From assembly GCA_016720585.1 (NCBI GenBank), contig JADKKH010000005.1:124001-188000 (forward strand): DNA of 64,000 nt, read 5' to 3'. Below the pieces are notes generated by a model. That model ran no database searches. It was not told the origin of the DNA and saw only the letters and a list, made by a program, of their open reading frames with translations. Below, in pieces: positions 1 to 9,482 of this stretch. The stretch comes from Chitinophagaceae bacterium (GTDB lineage: Bacteria; Bacteroidota; Bacteroidia; Chitinophagales; Chitinophagaceae). Each line of letters opens with the position of its first letter. The first letter of the stretch is position 1. Both the position numbers and the translations under genes were made by a program.

Positions 1-211
1 GAAATAAAAATTACGATGTTGACCCGTAAGATAGTCAATGTTTGCCTGATAATCGTTTTTTATTTTTTATGCTTATTGAATTTACCAGCACTTTATGATT
101 TTTTAATCCTGTCACTCATCATTCGGTACAAACACTTGTTACAGTTAAATTGTAAATCCTGTAATTATTTGTATAGCTCATGGCAGTAATGCTGAATTTC
201 AAAAAAAAATT

Positions 212-1141
212 TTAATCATTAATCCAGAACTCACTTTTAAATCGCAGCATTTTATCATTGTATAGTTGAATTTCGGGGTCGGCGTCAGCAGCTTTTTTAT
301 AATAGATAAATGCCTCTGCCAGATAATGCCCCTGCTCCAGCATATAACCAATACGAAAAAATTGTGCCGCAGAATCTTCCGGCACATCCACAGCCCTTTG
401 CAGAGCAGCAATATATTTTTCTACGGTCTCTGCCGCAACAAAGTTTAGTATCCTTCTTTTAATTATTCCTCCTTTTTGTGCAGTGATAGTCCAGGCATAC
501 CGTGTGCCCGGTTCCAAGAGCTTTACAAATTTATCAATCGTAATAAAACTCCGGTGCAAACTGTCTTTATAGAGTACCCTGCCGGTGCTTGTATTGAAAA
601 GTGTAAAAAGGTATTTGCCGGAATAATTATACGACACCCAGGATAAAAGAAAATTACCCGATGCATAATTCAAGGTATCCAGCCCGGGGCTAAACTCAAT
701 TTTTACCCGGTTCGGGCGGAATTCAAATCGCCTGGGTGCCGGACTCCTTGTTACCGCATTAACATCCTTCCCTTTTTTTTGCTCAGCCTGGTATTCGTCG
801 CTCCGGGTATAAAATTCATTCCAGATATATTTGAAATAATTTGATGTCATAGAGTTGCCGTTCATTTTACAGGAATCCTTCCAGTTATTGATCGGGAAAC
901 TTCCTTCTTTCGTAACAGGCAACGGTTTTCCCTGTTTACAAACCATCGTCATCCTGGCCCCTTGCTTCATAGTAATTGTAGTGCCTGGTTTTAATATTTT
1001 GCCGATTTTTACGGCCGATTCCAGGCTATTATACAAAGCTGTTACATGACCATTAACTGTATATACCAGGAATTCATTCCCCCGCTGTGCCCATAGCGGT
1101 ACAGAGAATACATGAAGAATAAATAAAAAGTATTTTTTCAT
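212..1141 (-). CDS. Secreted hypothetical protein with TPR-like C-terminus
   Basis: A 309-residue protein of unknown function. Residues 1-18 form an SPI signal peptide ending near WAQ, so it should be periplasmic or surface exposed. The middle is beta-rich; residues 150-235 contain a fibronectin-like stretch (LLSWVSYNYSGKYLFTLFN). The last 70 residues are helical and read like one or two tetratricopeptide units (AAQFFRIGYMLEQGHYLAEA, then AFIYYKKAADADPE). It ends 11 bases downstream of the pullulanase stop on the same strand, so the two could be co-transcribed. No catalytic motif is visible. The coding call is firm because of the length, signal peptide and context; the function is unknown. 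Confidence 0.8.
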   Translation of the reverse strand: MKKYFLFILHVFSVPLWAQRGNEFLVYTVNGHVTALYNSLESAVKIGKILKPGTTITMKQGARMTMVCKQGKPLPVTKEGSFPINNWKDSCKMNGNSMTSNYFKYIWNEFYTRSDEYQAEQKKGKDVNAVTRSPAPRRFEFRPNRVKIEFSPGLDTLNYASGNFLLSWVSYNYSGKYLFTLFNTSTGRVLYKDSLHRSFITIDKFVKLLEPGTRYAWTITAQKGGIIKRRILNFVAAETVEKYIAALQRAVDVPEDSAAQFFRIGYMLEQGHYLAEAFIYYKKAADADPEIQLYNDKMLRFKSEFWIND

Positions 1142-1151
1142 AAATACCGCT

Positions 1152-3143
1152 TTATTGATATAGAATGGTACAACTGAATGGAGCTAACCTTATAGATCCG
1201 GTGTTGCCTGATAAAAGAAGATCCGGATTAATAAAAAAAGATTTCCAGGGTCCTTTAGGATATGTTATCAAAGGTGTTGCAGAAGAACCGTTGAAAAAAA
1301 TTAATATTTTTTTCCAGCGATCTTTAGTCAGTAACCCGTTAAGGCTATAGGCTATCACACCCTCCTGCTTTGTGTCCAGAAACCGGATGCCGGATGAAAT
1401 CTGTTTCGCAGAAGTCATCCGGAAAGCAGGGTGTTCTTTCCGTAAATTAATCAACGCTTTTACATACTCAAAAATTTCCTTGTTTTTTGTTTTCAGGCTC
1501 CAGTCAATGGCATTGATACTGTCCGGCGCATCATAAGAATTCTCCACGCCCTTCTTGCTGCGTAAAAATTCCGTGCCTGCATGGAGAAAAGAAATACCCT
1601 GCGAAGTGAGCACGATGGACAAGGCGAGTTTGTGCATTTGTATTCTTTCCTCCTCCGAAGCATCTTTTGCAGAAAGGGCCAGTTTATCCCACAACACATG
1701 GTTATCATGACATTCACAATAACTGATCGTTTGGTAAGGCGCTACAGCATAGGGAGCTTTGGAATAGTTAACATTCCGGTAATCCACCTGCGGATGTTTA
1801 CAACTTGCCACTATGCCGAACTTAATGCTTTCTTCCATTCCCGGTTTAGCACTGACAAAGCCTTTGTCCTCTTTTTCAAAAACACTTCCCTTTATACCAT
1901 CCCGCAGATCATCGCTAAAGACGGCTATACGATCCAGTTTAGAAACATACTTTTTGATGGCGCGCAGAGAATCCGGTAAGGGCGACGATCCGGCTGTCCA
2001 TCCTTCGCCATAGATAATAATATCCGGTTTTATTTTATGCAGTTCTTTTGAAATAAGGTTCATCGTTGCAATATCATGCACACCCATCAGGTCTACCCGG
2101 AAACCATCCACATGATATTCCGTTACCCAATAGCTCATTGATTCCAGCATAAATTTCCGGAACATGGGTCGTTCACTCGCGGTTTCGTTGCCACAGGCCG
2201 TAGCATTTGAAAATTTTCCATCTGCGGTCTGGCGATAATAATAACCGGGAACCAATTGGTTGAAATTAGACGTTTCAGTTAAAGCCGTATGATTATACAC
2301 CACATCCATCACAACGCGTAATCCATTTTCATGAAATGTTTTGACGAGTTGTTTGAATTCCTTGATTCGTGTAACCCCATCATAGGGGTCAGTTGCATAG
2401 GATCCCTCCGGAACATTGTAGTTAAGCGGGTCATAGCCCCAGTTATAGGTGGCATCCGGTTTTGTTTCATCCACAGAATTAAAATCGAAACAGGGAAGCA
2501 GATGAACATGAGTTATTCCCAGTTCCTTTATATGATCCAACCCTGTAGACAATCCAGTTGGATTTTTTGTTCCGGTTTCAGTCAATCCCAAAAATTTTCC
2601 TTTATGCCGTATACCGGAAGTTGAAGAAATGCTGGCGTCCCTGATATGAAGCTCATAAATTATGGCATCTGGTGCCTCACCCCCAACCCCGCTCTTTGCA
2701 GAGAGAGGATCAAATGCCGGGCTTTTATCTTTTTCCCACCCTGCCGGAGAAGTTTCTTTTAAATCAACAATCATTCCACGCTTACCGTTGACATTTACAG
2801 CCCTTGCATAAGGATCTACTGCTTCCCGCATCCATTTATTTTCAACCATAGCATTAAACGTGTATTCAAACCCATTCAGATCTTCTTTTAGAATTATGAG
2901 CCAGGTCCCGTCGATATCTTTTTTCATCCAATGCTCCTGAAGGGGATGAATCGTAGTTTTATATAAGAAAAGCTTAACCTGTGTTGCTGTTGGCGACCAA
3001 ACACGGAATGTTGATTGCACCCGGGTATATGTCACACCCAGATCTTTTCCCTGGTACACAGGATACTTACTGTATTTATCCTTTTGTGCCTTTCCTGAAA
3101 ATAATTGAGCAATAAAACCCAGCAGCATAACACATTTCTTCAT
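1152..3143 (-). CDS. pulA: Type I pullulanase (GH13), secreted
   Basis: An alpha-1,6-glucan debranching enzyme of 663 residues with an SPI signal peptide (about 1-19), so probably periplasmic. An N-terminal CBM48-like beta domain lies at about 38-130 (FRVWSPTATQVKLFLY). The GH13 barrel shows the pullulanase signature YNWGYDP (233-239), DVVYNH (280-285), the nucleophile Asp351 in GFRVDLMG, the acid/base Glu380 in IIYGEGWTAG, and CECHDNHVLWDKL. Residues about 146-158 (LSAKSGVGGEAPD), between the CBM48 domain and the barrel, are encoded by a repeat-like palindromic DNA element at 2674-2708 and look like an in-frame insertion. The length is normal for type I pullulanases. Expected role: breakdown of starch, pullulan or glycogen. 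Confidence 0.93.
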   Translation of the reverse strand: MKKCVMLLGFIAQLFSGKAQKDKYSKYPVYQGKDLGVTYTRVQSTFRVWSPTATQVKLFLYKTTIHPLQEHWMKKDIDGTWLIILKEDLNGFEYTFNAMVENKWMREAVDPYARAVNVNGKRGMIVDLKETSPAGWEKDKSPAFDPLSAKSGVGGEAPDAIIYELHIRDASISSTSGIRHKGKFLGLTETGTKNPTGLSTGLDHIKELGITHVHLLPCFDFNSVDETKPDATYNWGYDPLNYNVPEGSYATDPYDGVTRIKEFKQLVKTFHENGLRVVMDVVYNHTALTETSNFNQLVPGYYYRQTADGKFSNATACGNETASERPMFRKFMLESMSYWVTEYHVDGFRVDLMGVHDIATMNLISKELHKIKPDIIIYGEGWTAGSSPLPDSLRAIKKYVSKLDRIAVFSDDLRDGIKGSVFEKEDKGFVSAKPGMEESIKFGIVASCKHPQVDYRNVNYSKAPYAVAPYQTISYCECHDNHVLWDKLALSAKDASEEERIQMHKLALSIVLTSQGISFLHAGTEFLRSKKGVENSYDAPDSINAIDWSLKTKNKEIFEYVKALINLRKEHPAFRMTSAKQISSGIRFLDTKQEGVIAYSLNGLLTKDRWKKILIFFNGSSATPLITYPKGPWKSFFINPDLLLSGNTGSIRLAPFSCTILYQ
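2674..2708. repeat. REP-like element inside the pullulanase gene
   Basis: A C-rich arm (CCTCACCCCCAACCCC) is followed by a small hairpin (CTCT-TTGC-AGAG) and a GAGG end, unlike the flanking coding sequence. It resembles dispersed repeats of Bacteroidota with CCTCACCCC/GGGGTGAGG arms, as known to me from that group. It is read in frame and adds roughly 13 residues to the pullulanase just before DAIIYELHIRD. That it is an insertion is inferred from my recollection of the family spacing, not from an alignment. Confidence 0.5.
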
Positions 3144-3311
3144 TAAGAAATCAATTTTTTATAAAGATACTGGTATTTAGAAGCGAAAAAATACCGTGAA
3201 CGTGGTAGCAGATAGCCTTGTTTTTATTAACTAATTTTCTACAGCATTTGGGCATATGCCCCAGTTTACTGTAAATTGTTGTTTCATTTATTCAAACGAA
3301 CAATTTGCCTT

Positions 3312-5054
3312 ATGGGAGAACTCCAGGTAAAAAAACAACCAAAAAAATACGATGCAGTAATTGTGGGCTCCGGTGCCGGAGGCGGGATGGCTGCTTATAT
3401 ACTGGCCCATGCGGGATTAAAAGTTTGCATTATTGAAGCCGGTTATATGTATGACCCGCAAAAAAACATTACCCAGTTAAAAAATCCCTGGGACTCTCCC
3501 CGTAGAGGTGCCAGTACGAAAATCCGTCCTTTCGGGGATTTTGATGCCTGCTATGGTGGCTGGTCGCTGGAAGGCGAACCTTTTACCAAAGAAGCAGGAA
3601 CTGAGTGGGCCTGGTGGCGGGCAAGAATGCTGGGTGGGCGTACCAATCATTGGGGAAGAATTTCACTCCGCTTTGGCCCCAAAGATTTTAAACGAAGAAG
3701 TATTGACGGATTAGGAGATGACTGGCCCATCGGTTATGAAGATGTAAAACCCTATTACGACCGGGTAGATAAACTTATTGGTGTATTCGGAACCAATGAA
3801 GGTTTGGAAAATGACCCGGATGGTTTTTTTCTGAAGCCACCCAAACCAAGATTGCATGAACTTTTTATTAAGAATGCTGCTATGCAAGCCGGTGTAAAAG
3901 TGATCCCTTCCCGGCTTTCTATTCTGACTGAAAAACTCAATGACGACCGGGGCTCCTGTTTTTTTTGTGGTCAATGTAATCGGAACTGCAGCATGGCAAA
4001 AGCCGATTTCTCCTCTCCCAACGTGTTAATATACCCTGCGATGAAAACAGGAAATATTGATGTTGTGGCCAATGCTATGGCCCGTGAAGTGCTGACCAAT
4101 AAGGAAGGATTAGCAACCGGCGTTTCTTATATCAATAAAGAGGATATGACGGAATACCAGGTGGAAGGTAAGGTGGTTATATTAGCAGCGAGTGCCTGTG
4201 AAAGTGCAAGACTGTTACTAAATTCAAAATCGCCCCACCACCCTAATGGATTAGCCAACAGCAGTGATGTTGTCGGAAAATATTTACATGATTCAACCGG
4301 TGCCGCATTAGGCGGAATATTACCACAGCTGTTCGACCGGAAAAAATATAATGAAGATGGGGTTGGTGGTATGCATATCTACTCTCCCTGGTGGCTGGAT
4401 AATAAAAAACTGGATTTCCCAAGAGGCTATCACGTAGAATACTGGGGTGGTATGAGCCAGCCTTCCTATGGTTTCAGTTGGGGTATTGAAAACCTGAATG
4501 GGAAATATATAGTAAAAGGAAAAAAGAAAGAAGCGGGTGGTTATGGCGCATCTTTAAAAGAAGATTATCGATATTTCTTTGGCTGTGGTGTAGGCATGGC
4601 CGGACGTGGTGAAGCCATCCCGTTAGAAAGCAATACCTGTAAGATCGACCCGGACATGGTGGATAAATTTGGTATCCCGGTTTTAAAATTCAATGTAAAA
4701 TGGAGTGACCATGAGATAAACCAGGCCAAACATATGAAGGAAACGTTTAAAGAAGTGATGCATAATATGGGCGCCATCATTACCTGGGGTGGTGATGATG
4801 ATGCAAAGAATCAATGGGGTCTTGCAAAGCCCGGAGAAATCATCCATGAAGGGGGTACGGTGCGGATGGGTAATGACCCTAAAAAATCTGCTTTGAACAA
4901 ATGGAGCCAGGCCCATGATTGTAAAAACCTGTTTTGTGTGGATGGCGGGCAGTTTGTTTCGCAGGCCGATAAAAATATCACCTGGACGATATTGGCTTTA
5001 AGTATGAGAGCCAGTGAATATATTGTTGATGAAATGAAGAAACAGAATTTATAA
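3312..5054 (+). CDS. GMC/FAD-dependent dehydrogenase catalytic subunit with Cys cluster
   Basis: A 580-residue GMC-family oxidoreductase. The N-terminus carries the FAD dinucleotide fold (VIVGSGAGGGMAAYI, residues 17-30, followed by IIEAG), and the C-terminal GMC domain has HEGGTVRMG and VDGGQFVSQADKNITWT. Residues 216-226 hold four cysteines spaced C-x2-C-x2-C-x3-C. This is like the iron-sulfur site of three-subunit bacterial FAD sugar dehydrogenases, whose small subunit resembles the next gene. The enzyme itself has no signal peptide, which fits export with a Tat-bearing partner. I chose ATG 3312 rather than TTG 3276 because the extra 12 residues are unlike the family. The substrate (sugar or another alcohol) cannot be told from sequence. 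Confidence 0.88.
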   Translation: MGELQVKKQPKKYDAVIVGSGAGGGMAAYILAHAGLKVCIIEAGYMYDPQKNITQLKNPWDSPRRGASTKIRPFGDFDACYGGWSLEGEPFTKEAGTEWAWWRARMLGGRTNHWGRISLRFGPKDFKRRSIDGLGDDWPIGYEDVKPYYDRVDKLIGVFGTNEGLENDPDGFFLKPPKPRLHELFIKNAAMQAGVKVIPSRLSILTEKLNDDRGSCFFCGQCNRNCSMAKADFSSPNVLIYPAMKTGNIDVVANAMAREVLTNKEGLATGVSYINKEDMTEYQVEGKVVILAASACESARLLLNSKSPHHPNGLANSSDVVGKYLHDSTGAALGGILPQLFDRKKYNEDGVGGMHIYSPWWLDNKKLDFPRGYHVEYWGGMSQPSYGFSWGIENLNGKYIVKGKKKEAGGYGASLKEDYRYFFGCGVGMAGRGEAIPLESNTCKIDPDMVDKFGIPVLKFNVKWSDHEINQAKHMKETFKEVMHNMGAIITWGGDDDAKNQWGLAKPGEIIHEGGTVRMGNDPKKSALNKWSQAHDCKNLFCVDGGQFVSQADKNITWTILALSMRASEYIVDEMKKQNL

Positions 5055-5076
5055 AAACCCCCAAGGCCGTGGAAGG

Positions 5077-5156
5077 AAAAAAAAAAAATTTTTTTAAAAA
5101 TCCCCCCCCCCGGGGGGGGGGGGGGGGGGGGGTGGGGTTTGTGTTTTGGCCAAAAC
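5077..5156. other. Extreme homopolymer block (A12, T7, C10, G21) and palindrome
   Basis: The gap between the dehydrogenase genes holds 12 A (5077-5088), 7 T (5089-5095), 10 C (5102-5111) and 21 G (5112-5132), then the perfect 14-base palindrome GTTTTGGCCAAAAC (5143-5156). A C10-G21 run is very unusual in this moderately AT-rich genome. It may be an assembly or polishing artefact at a hard hairpin, or a hypermutable tract. No gene spans it; it could act as a strong secondary structure between the two genes. Confidence 0.8.
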
Positions 5157-5290
5157 ATTAAGGAATGACAGATGCCGAACAGGTCGCCTTAAAAAGGAAT
5201 TTATGGGTTAAAATTTCGAAGACAGCATCCTATTGGTTTATACATTGCAGACTTTTATTGCCACAAAGCAAAACTGGGGAAACCAAGGGG

Positions 5291-5972
5291 ATGGACAGAA
5301 GAAAATCTTTAAAACTAATCGTTACCAGTGCAGTAGCCGCACCTATGGCCATTGCGGGTTGCAAAACGGATGATAAGAAAAAAGTTGCTGCCAATAATGA
5401 AGAGGCAAAATTCAATCTTGATCGTAATCCGGATGAACTCAGGTATGAGAAAGAATTGCTGGCAAAAGAAAAATACTTTTCAGAACATGAAATGGCAACA
5501 ATAACTATACTGGCAGATATTATTATTCCCAAAGATGCCGTCAGTGGAAGTGCCAGTGATGCCAACGTACCGGCCTTCATCGAATTTATCGTGAAGGATA
5601 TGCCCAATCACCAGGTTCCCCTCCGGGGTGGATTACGTTGGATGGACATGCAATGCCTTGAAACGGTATGAAAAATCTTTTAAAGATTGTAACAGCAGTC
5701 AACAGCTTGAAATGGTTGACCTGATTGCCTACCCCGAACGTGTAAAAGATAAACCTGATTTAAAACCAGGTGCTTCTTTCTTCAGCCTGTTGAGAAACCT
5801 GACGGCTACCGGCTTTTATACTTCTGAAATTGGAGTCACTGATATTGGTTATGCCGGAAATAAACCCAATCAATGGAATGGTGTTCCCGATGAAGTATTA
5901 CAACAATATAAACTGGCTTATACCGATAAGGAGTTGAAAGAATGTGTAAGCTTTGAAAAAACAAATGGATGA
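5291..5972 (+). pseudogene. Gluconate 2-dehydrogenase subunit 3-like, Tat signal, one frameshift
   Basis: The small (gamma) subunit partner of the upstream FAD dehydrogenase, in two frames. Part one starts at ATG 5291 with a twin-arginine signal (RRKSLK) followed by a hydrophobic stretch and a lipobox-like IAGC, and continues to LRGGLRWMDMQC. Part two, from about 5655, continues KRYEKSFKDC and then NLTATGFYTSEIG and NKPNQWNGVPDEV, both typical of the family. Joining the frames needs removal of one base in the CCTTGAAA stretch near 5653-5660, giving about 226 residues. Tat small subunits usually carry the catalytic subunit across the membrane. Either the gene is broken or there is a one-base sequencing error; the good conservation on both sides favours a recent event or error. 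Confidence 0.8.
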
Positions 5973-6985
5973 TCAAACCATGGCTCCTGGAAAATATGCT
6001 GCAAACACCCGGCATTTTATCTGCTTTGATCAGCCAGGTAAAAAAACAGCAGCAATTTATAAATAAGAATCTGCTGGCAGAATTGACCCAGGCAAGAAAT
6101 GAGCAAGACGGAAGCCTGGACGAAAAAGACTTCAAAAAGATCACCCATTATTATGGCCTGGCAGTTCCGGCCATTCTCGGGGAACAAATTTGTGCATTAC
6201 GTGGAACTAAAATGTCCTTGAAAGAAAGAATGGCCCTGACCTACCAGGGTGCCATGACGGGTTTGGGAGATGATTTTTTTGACAAACAAGGCACCGCTGC
6301 CGAAACGGTAAAAGCATTCATCGAAAATCCTGAAAAATTTACCGGGCATACTTCCAGCGAAAGATTGTTTCTTTCTTTCTATAAAAAATCCCTGGCCTAT
6401 GCCCATGATCCCGAATTAGTAAAAACATACCTGCGAAAAGTTTTTGCCGCACAGGTAGAAAGTAAAAAACAGGCTAAACCAGGATTGAGCCAGGAAGAAA
6501 TTTTGAATATTACCCTGAACAAAGGAGGTGTATCCGTCTTGTTTTACCGGGCCGCTATGTCCCATCCATTCCGAAAAGGAGAAGAGGAAGCGTTATACAA
6601 AATTGGTGGACTCATGCAATTCGGGAATGATGTATTTGATGTATATAATGATAGGAATGAAAATATTCATACACTTTTGACTACGACAAAAAAAATAGAT
6701 GAAATCAGGAGTATTTTCCTTTCTGTATTGCAAAAATCTTTCGACAGTGCCTGCCAGGCAGATTTTCCCCGGAAAAATATAAAAAAATTTCTACGCCTGA
6801 TTTCTATGAGCCTTTGCAGCAGATGTTTTGTATGTTTTGACCAACTCGAAAAAAAGGAAACCACCACCAATAATGTTTTTTCACCGGCCCTTTATTCCCG
6901 GAATGACCTGGTTTGCGATCTTGACAAAGCGGGAAATAAATGGAAATCAGTAAAATATTTCATCGGCCAAAAAATAAGCACCTAA
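5969..6985 (+). CDS. Class I isoprenoid/terpenoid synthase-like protein
   Basis: A 338-residue, almost wholly alpha-helical protein. It has an aspartate-rich DDFFD motif (residues 101-105), matching the DDxxD metal site of class I prenyl-diphosphate enzymes. A second motif NDVFDVYND (220-228), inside GGLMQFGNDVFDVYND, resembles the second Mg site of squalene/phytoene synthases and terpene cyclases. The two motifs are about 119 residues apart, fitting an all-helical class I fold. The start ATG overlaps the stop of the preceding gene as ATGA, so translation is probably coupled. I recall a conserved Bacteroidota family annotated as class 1 isoprenoid biosynthesis enzyme; the reaction is unknown. 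The motif call is what I see; enzymatic activity is inferred. Confidence 0.68.
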   Translation: MIKPWLLENMLQTPGILSALISQVKKQQQFINKNLLAELTQARNEQDGSLDEKDFKKITHYYGLAVPAILGEQICALRGTKMSLKERMALTYQGAMTGLGDDFFDKQGTAAETVKAFIENPEKFTGHTSSERLFLSFYKKSLAYAHDPELVKTYLRKVFAAQVESKKQAKPGLSQEEILNITLNKGGVSVLFYRAAMSHPFRKGEEEALYKIGGLMQFGNDVFDVYNDRNENIHTLLTTTKKIDEIRSIFLSVLQKSFDSACQADFPRKNIKKFLRLISMSLCSRCFVCFDQLEKKETTTNNVFSPALYSRNDLVCDLDKAGNKWKSVKYFIGQKIST

Positions 6986-7059
6986 AACAAAATATTTAAA
7001 CTACCGCAATTATTTCATAACTTTCTAAGTAGTAATTGCAACCTTCAAAAATTAACTTT

Positions 7060-8259
7060 ATGGTCAAACAATTAACTCTCGGGGCAGCATTGCTAATTTT
7101 TTATGCAGCCGTTTCAGCGCAGAATTATATAACCCTGTATGAAGATTGTAATTATTCGGGCAAAAAACATTATCTCGAAACAGGTTCCTACCGTGTATAC
7201 CTGATGAAAATAGAAAACGACAAGCTTTCCAGTATGCAAATCCCTTCCGGGATGAAAGTAACGCTGTATGAACATGATGAATTTAAAGGCAAATCAAAAA
7301 CTTTTTATGCAAATACAGCCTGCCTGGATAACGAATGGAATGATATAACCTCCTCCATAGTTATTGAAAATCAAAATTACCAGCCGGGGTATGGGCAAAC
7401 AGATTATATAACTTTTTTTAAGGACTGTTATTCTCAGGGATATTCACAAAGTTTACGACCCGGCACCTATAGCGGTAACCAGTTAGGACAGTTAAAATTT
7501 AATATTTCTTCTTTCGCTATTTATGGAAGCCTGCAGGTCAGGGTATATCTTAACAATGAGAACGCTTCTGGTTATTCTTCTTTATTTGACGCTAACCAAC
7601 CCTGCCTTTCCAGCTCTTATAATGATAGAATCGGTTCCCTGGTGATAGAATACAAATCATCGCCTGTCTATAATTATCCAGGTACAGGAAGTGGAAACTA
7701 TGCAACGATTTACACCGATTGCAGTTATAGAGGTAATAGTCTTCGACTGGCACCCGGTTCATACCAGGGAGATAAACTTGGATTACTCCGGTATGACATT
7801 TCATCTATTGAATTACCTTCCAATCTGAAAGCAAGAGTTTATGTAAACAATGAATACCTGAGTGGTTCATATTACACACTCACCGAAACCAGCAGATGTC
7901 TTTCAAGCACATTAAACAACCGGATTGGTTCATTGATCATTGAAGAAAATTATGGCAATAACAACAACAACAATAATTACCCGCCCGGAAATTATGAAAG
8001 AGTCGTGTTGTATAGTGATGCCAATTACAGAGGCCAGTCAGCTTCTCTCCTGCCGGGCACATACCCCAATATGCCACAAGCCGGATTTCTGGATAAAGCA
8101 CTCAGTTCATTAACTGTTCCCGTGGGTTACCGGGTGGTACTTTATGAGTTTGAAAACTTTAAGGGGAAATCATACACCATAACAGCATCGAAAAGCATGT
8201 TCATTATTTCCGGCTGGAATGACAAAACATCATCCATCGCAGTTTACAGGGACCGGTAG
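7060..8259 (+). CDS. Secreted protein with four beta/gamma-crystallin-like domains
   Basis: A 399-residue exported protein (signal peptide cut near SAQ, about residue 20). Four repeats of roughly 85-90 residues follow, each opening with a motif such as ITLYEDCNYSGKKHYL, ITFFKDCYSQGYSQSL, ATIYTDCSYRGNSLRL or VVLYSDANYRGQSASL and closing with an SSIVIE/GSLVIE strand. These are Greek-key beta/gamma-crystallin half-motifs (Y/F-x-D-x-N/C-Y-x-G), a fold that often binds calcium. An Asn-rich linker (GNNNNNNNYPPG) precedes repeat four. I chose ATG 7060 over TTG 7036 because it starts directly at a normal signal peptide. Role unknown; probably an extracellular structural or calcium-binding protein. 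Confidence 0.85.
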   Translation: MVKQLTLGAALLIFYAAVSAQNYITLYEDCNYSGKKHYLETGSYRVYLMKIENDKLSSMQIPSGMKVTLYEHDEFKGKSKTFYANTACLDNEWNDITSSIVIENQNYQPGYGQTDYITFFKDCYSQGYSQSLRPGTYSGNQLGQLKFNISSFAIYGSLQVRVYLNNENASGYSSLFDANQPCLSSSYNDRIGSLVIEYKSSPVYNYPGTGSGNYATIYTDCSYRGNSLRLAPGSYQGDKLGLLRYDISSIELPSNLKARVYVNNEYLSGSYYTLTETSRCLSSTLNNRIGSLIIEENYGNNNNNNNYPPGNYERVVLYSDANYRGQSASLLPGTYPNMPQAGFLDKALSSLTVPVGYRVVLYEFENFKGKSYTITASKSMFIISGWNDKTSSIAVYRDR

Positions 8260-8324
8260 AATGAATAAGTTATTTTCTGTGCAACCCATCTGACCTGAAT
8301 GGCATCATTGTCGAAACAACTTCT

Positions 8325-9482
8325 ATGCAGACAGGAAAACGATATTACGGTATCCTGCTTTTTATTATTGCTTTTCATTCAATACTGAGGGCACAGGATT
8401 GCGGTAAATTCAGTATCATTCAACAATCTCAAATTGCTGGTTCCTGCAATGCCATTACATTAACCATGTTGCATGACCAACAAAACCGGCCTTACTTGTA
8501 TGTAGCCAATAAAGAAGCTGGTTTAAAAATTTATGATATTACAGATCTAAAAAAACCCAGGCTGGCAGCAATTGTTCCCACCAGTTTATTTGCTTCACTG
8601 CATGTAATGAATCTTGCACAGGATGGAAATTATGTTTACCTCGCTATCGGAAACCATTTCAATAATAAACAATCATCCGGTATGGCCATTGTTGATGTAA
8701 GCAACCCCACCGGACCAGTTTTTCTCAGCTATTGGACTTTGAATAAATCAGGTGGTGGAAGTGGTGTCATAAAAGTGCAGGATAATTATGCCTTTCTCGG
8801 TGCGATGGGAAATGGTTTACTTATTCTTGACATCACCGACAAAACCCGGATCAAATTTGTTTCCCAGTTTATTCCGGCAATAAATTACCCGGATCCCAAC
8901 CCAAAAAAATCGCTGTATAACGCAAGGGGAATGGAAGTTAAAAATGATTTGGTTTATCTCTGTTATGATGCCGGCGGTCTTCGATTGATCAATACCAAAG
9001 ACAAAACAAAACCGGTTGAAATAGGGCGTTATTCTAACCCGGTGATGAATGGTTTGCCAAGAGCATACAATAATGTTGTGGTGGATGACAGTCTTGCTTA
9101 CATCACGGCCGATTATTGTGGTATGGAAATATTGAATATTAAAAACCCTGCAGGTATCAAATCCGTGGGATGGTGGAATCCGTATGGTTGTCCACGTAAT
9201 AATTGGTTCAGCAGCCCGGTGCATGCCAATGAAATTGCGTATAACAAAGATTGTAAACTCGTTTTCATTTCTACGGGAAAAAGCGATTTGGATGTTATCA
9301 ATGTCGCCAACCCTGTTTACCCCGTTCTTTGTAAAGAATTTGGTGGTGCCGGAAACAAAATGGGCACGTGGGGTGTAAGCATTTATAAAGAACAGGCCTT
9401 TTTATCGTATACCTGTTCTGTTATTCCTTTTTCTTCAAACTGGACCGGTGTCAGGATTTTAACCTACGGGAACTGTAAATAA
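8325..9482 (+). CDS. Secreted LVIVD-repeat protein
   Basis: A 385-residue protein with an SPI signal peptide (cut near LRAQ, residue 24). It carries LVIVD-type beta-propeller repeats: LYVANKEAGLKIYDITDLKK, then GMAIVDVSNPTGP, NGLLILDITDKT, GGLRLINTKDKTKP, CGMEILNIKNPAG and SDLDVINVANPVYP. This repeat class makes surface beta-propellers of unknown ligand. It follows the crystallin gene by 65 bases on the same strand and converges on the sterol-desaturase-family gene, whose stop codon begins at the very next base. Eight or more Cys residues suggest disulfides outside the cytoplasm. Function unknown. Confidence 0.85.
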   Translation: MQTGKRYYGILLFIIAFHSILRAQDCGKFSIIQQSQIAGSCNAITLTMLHDQQNRPYLYVANKEAGLKIYDITDLKKPRLAAIVPTSLFASLHVMNLAQDGNYVYLAIGNHFNNKQSSGMAIVDVSNPTGPVFLSYWTLNKSGGGSGVIKVQDNYAFLGAMGNGLLILDITDKTRIKFVSQFIPAINYPDPNPKKSLYNARGMEVKNDLVYLCYDAGGLRLINTKDKTKPVEIGRYSNPVMNGLPRAYNNVVVDDSLAYITADYCGMEILNIKNPAGIKSVGWWNPYGCPRNNWFSSPVHANEIAYNKDCKLVFISTGKSDLDVINVANPVYPVLCKEFGGAGNKMGTWGVSIYKEQAFLSYTCSVIPFSSNWTGVRILTYGNCK

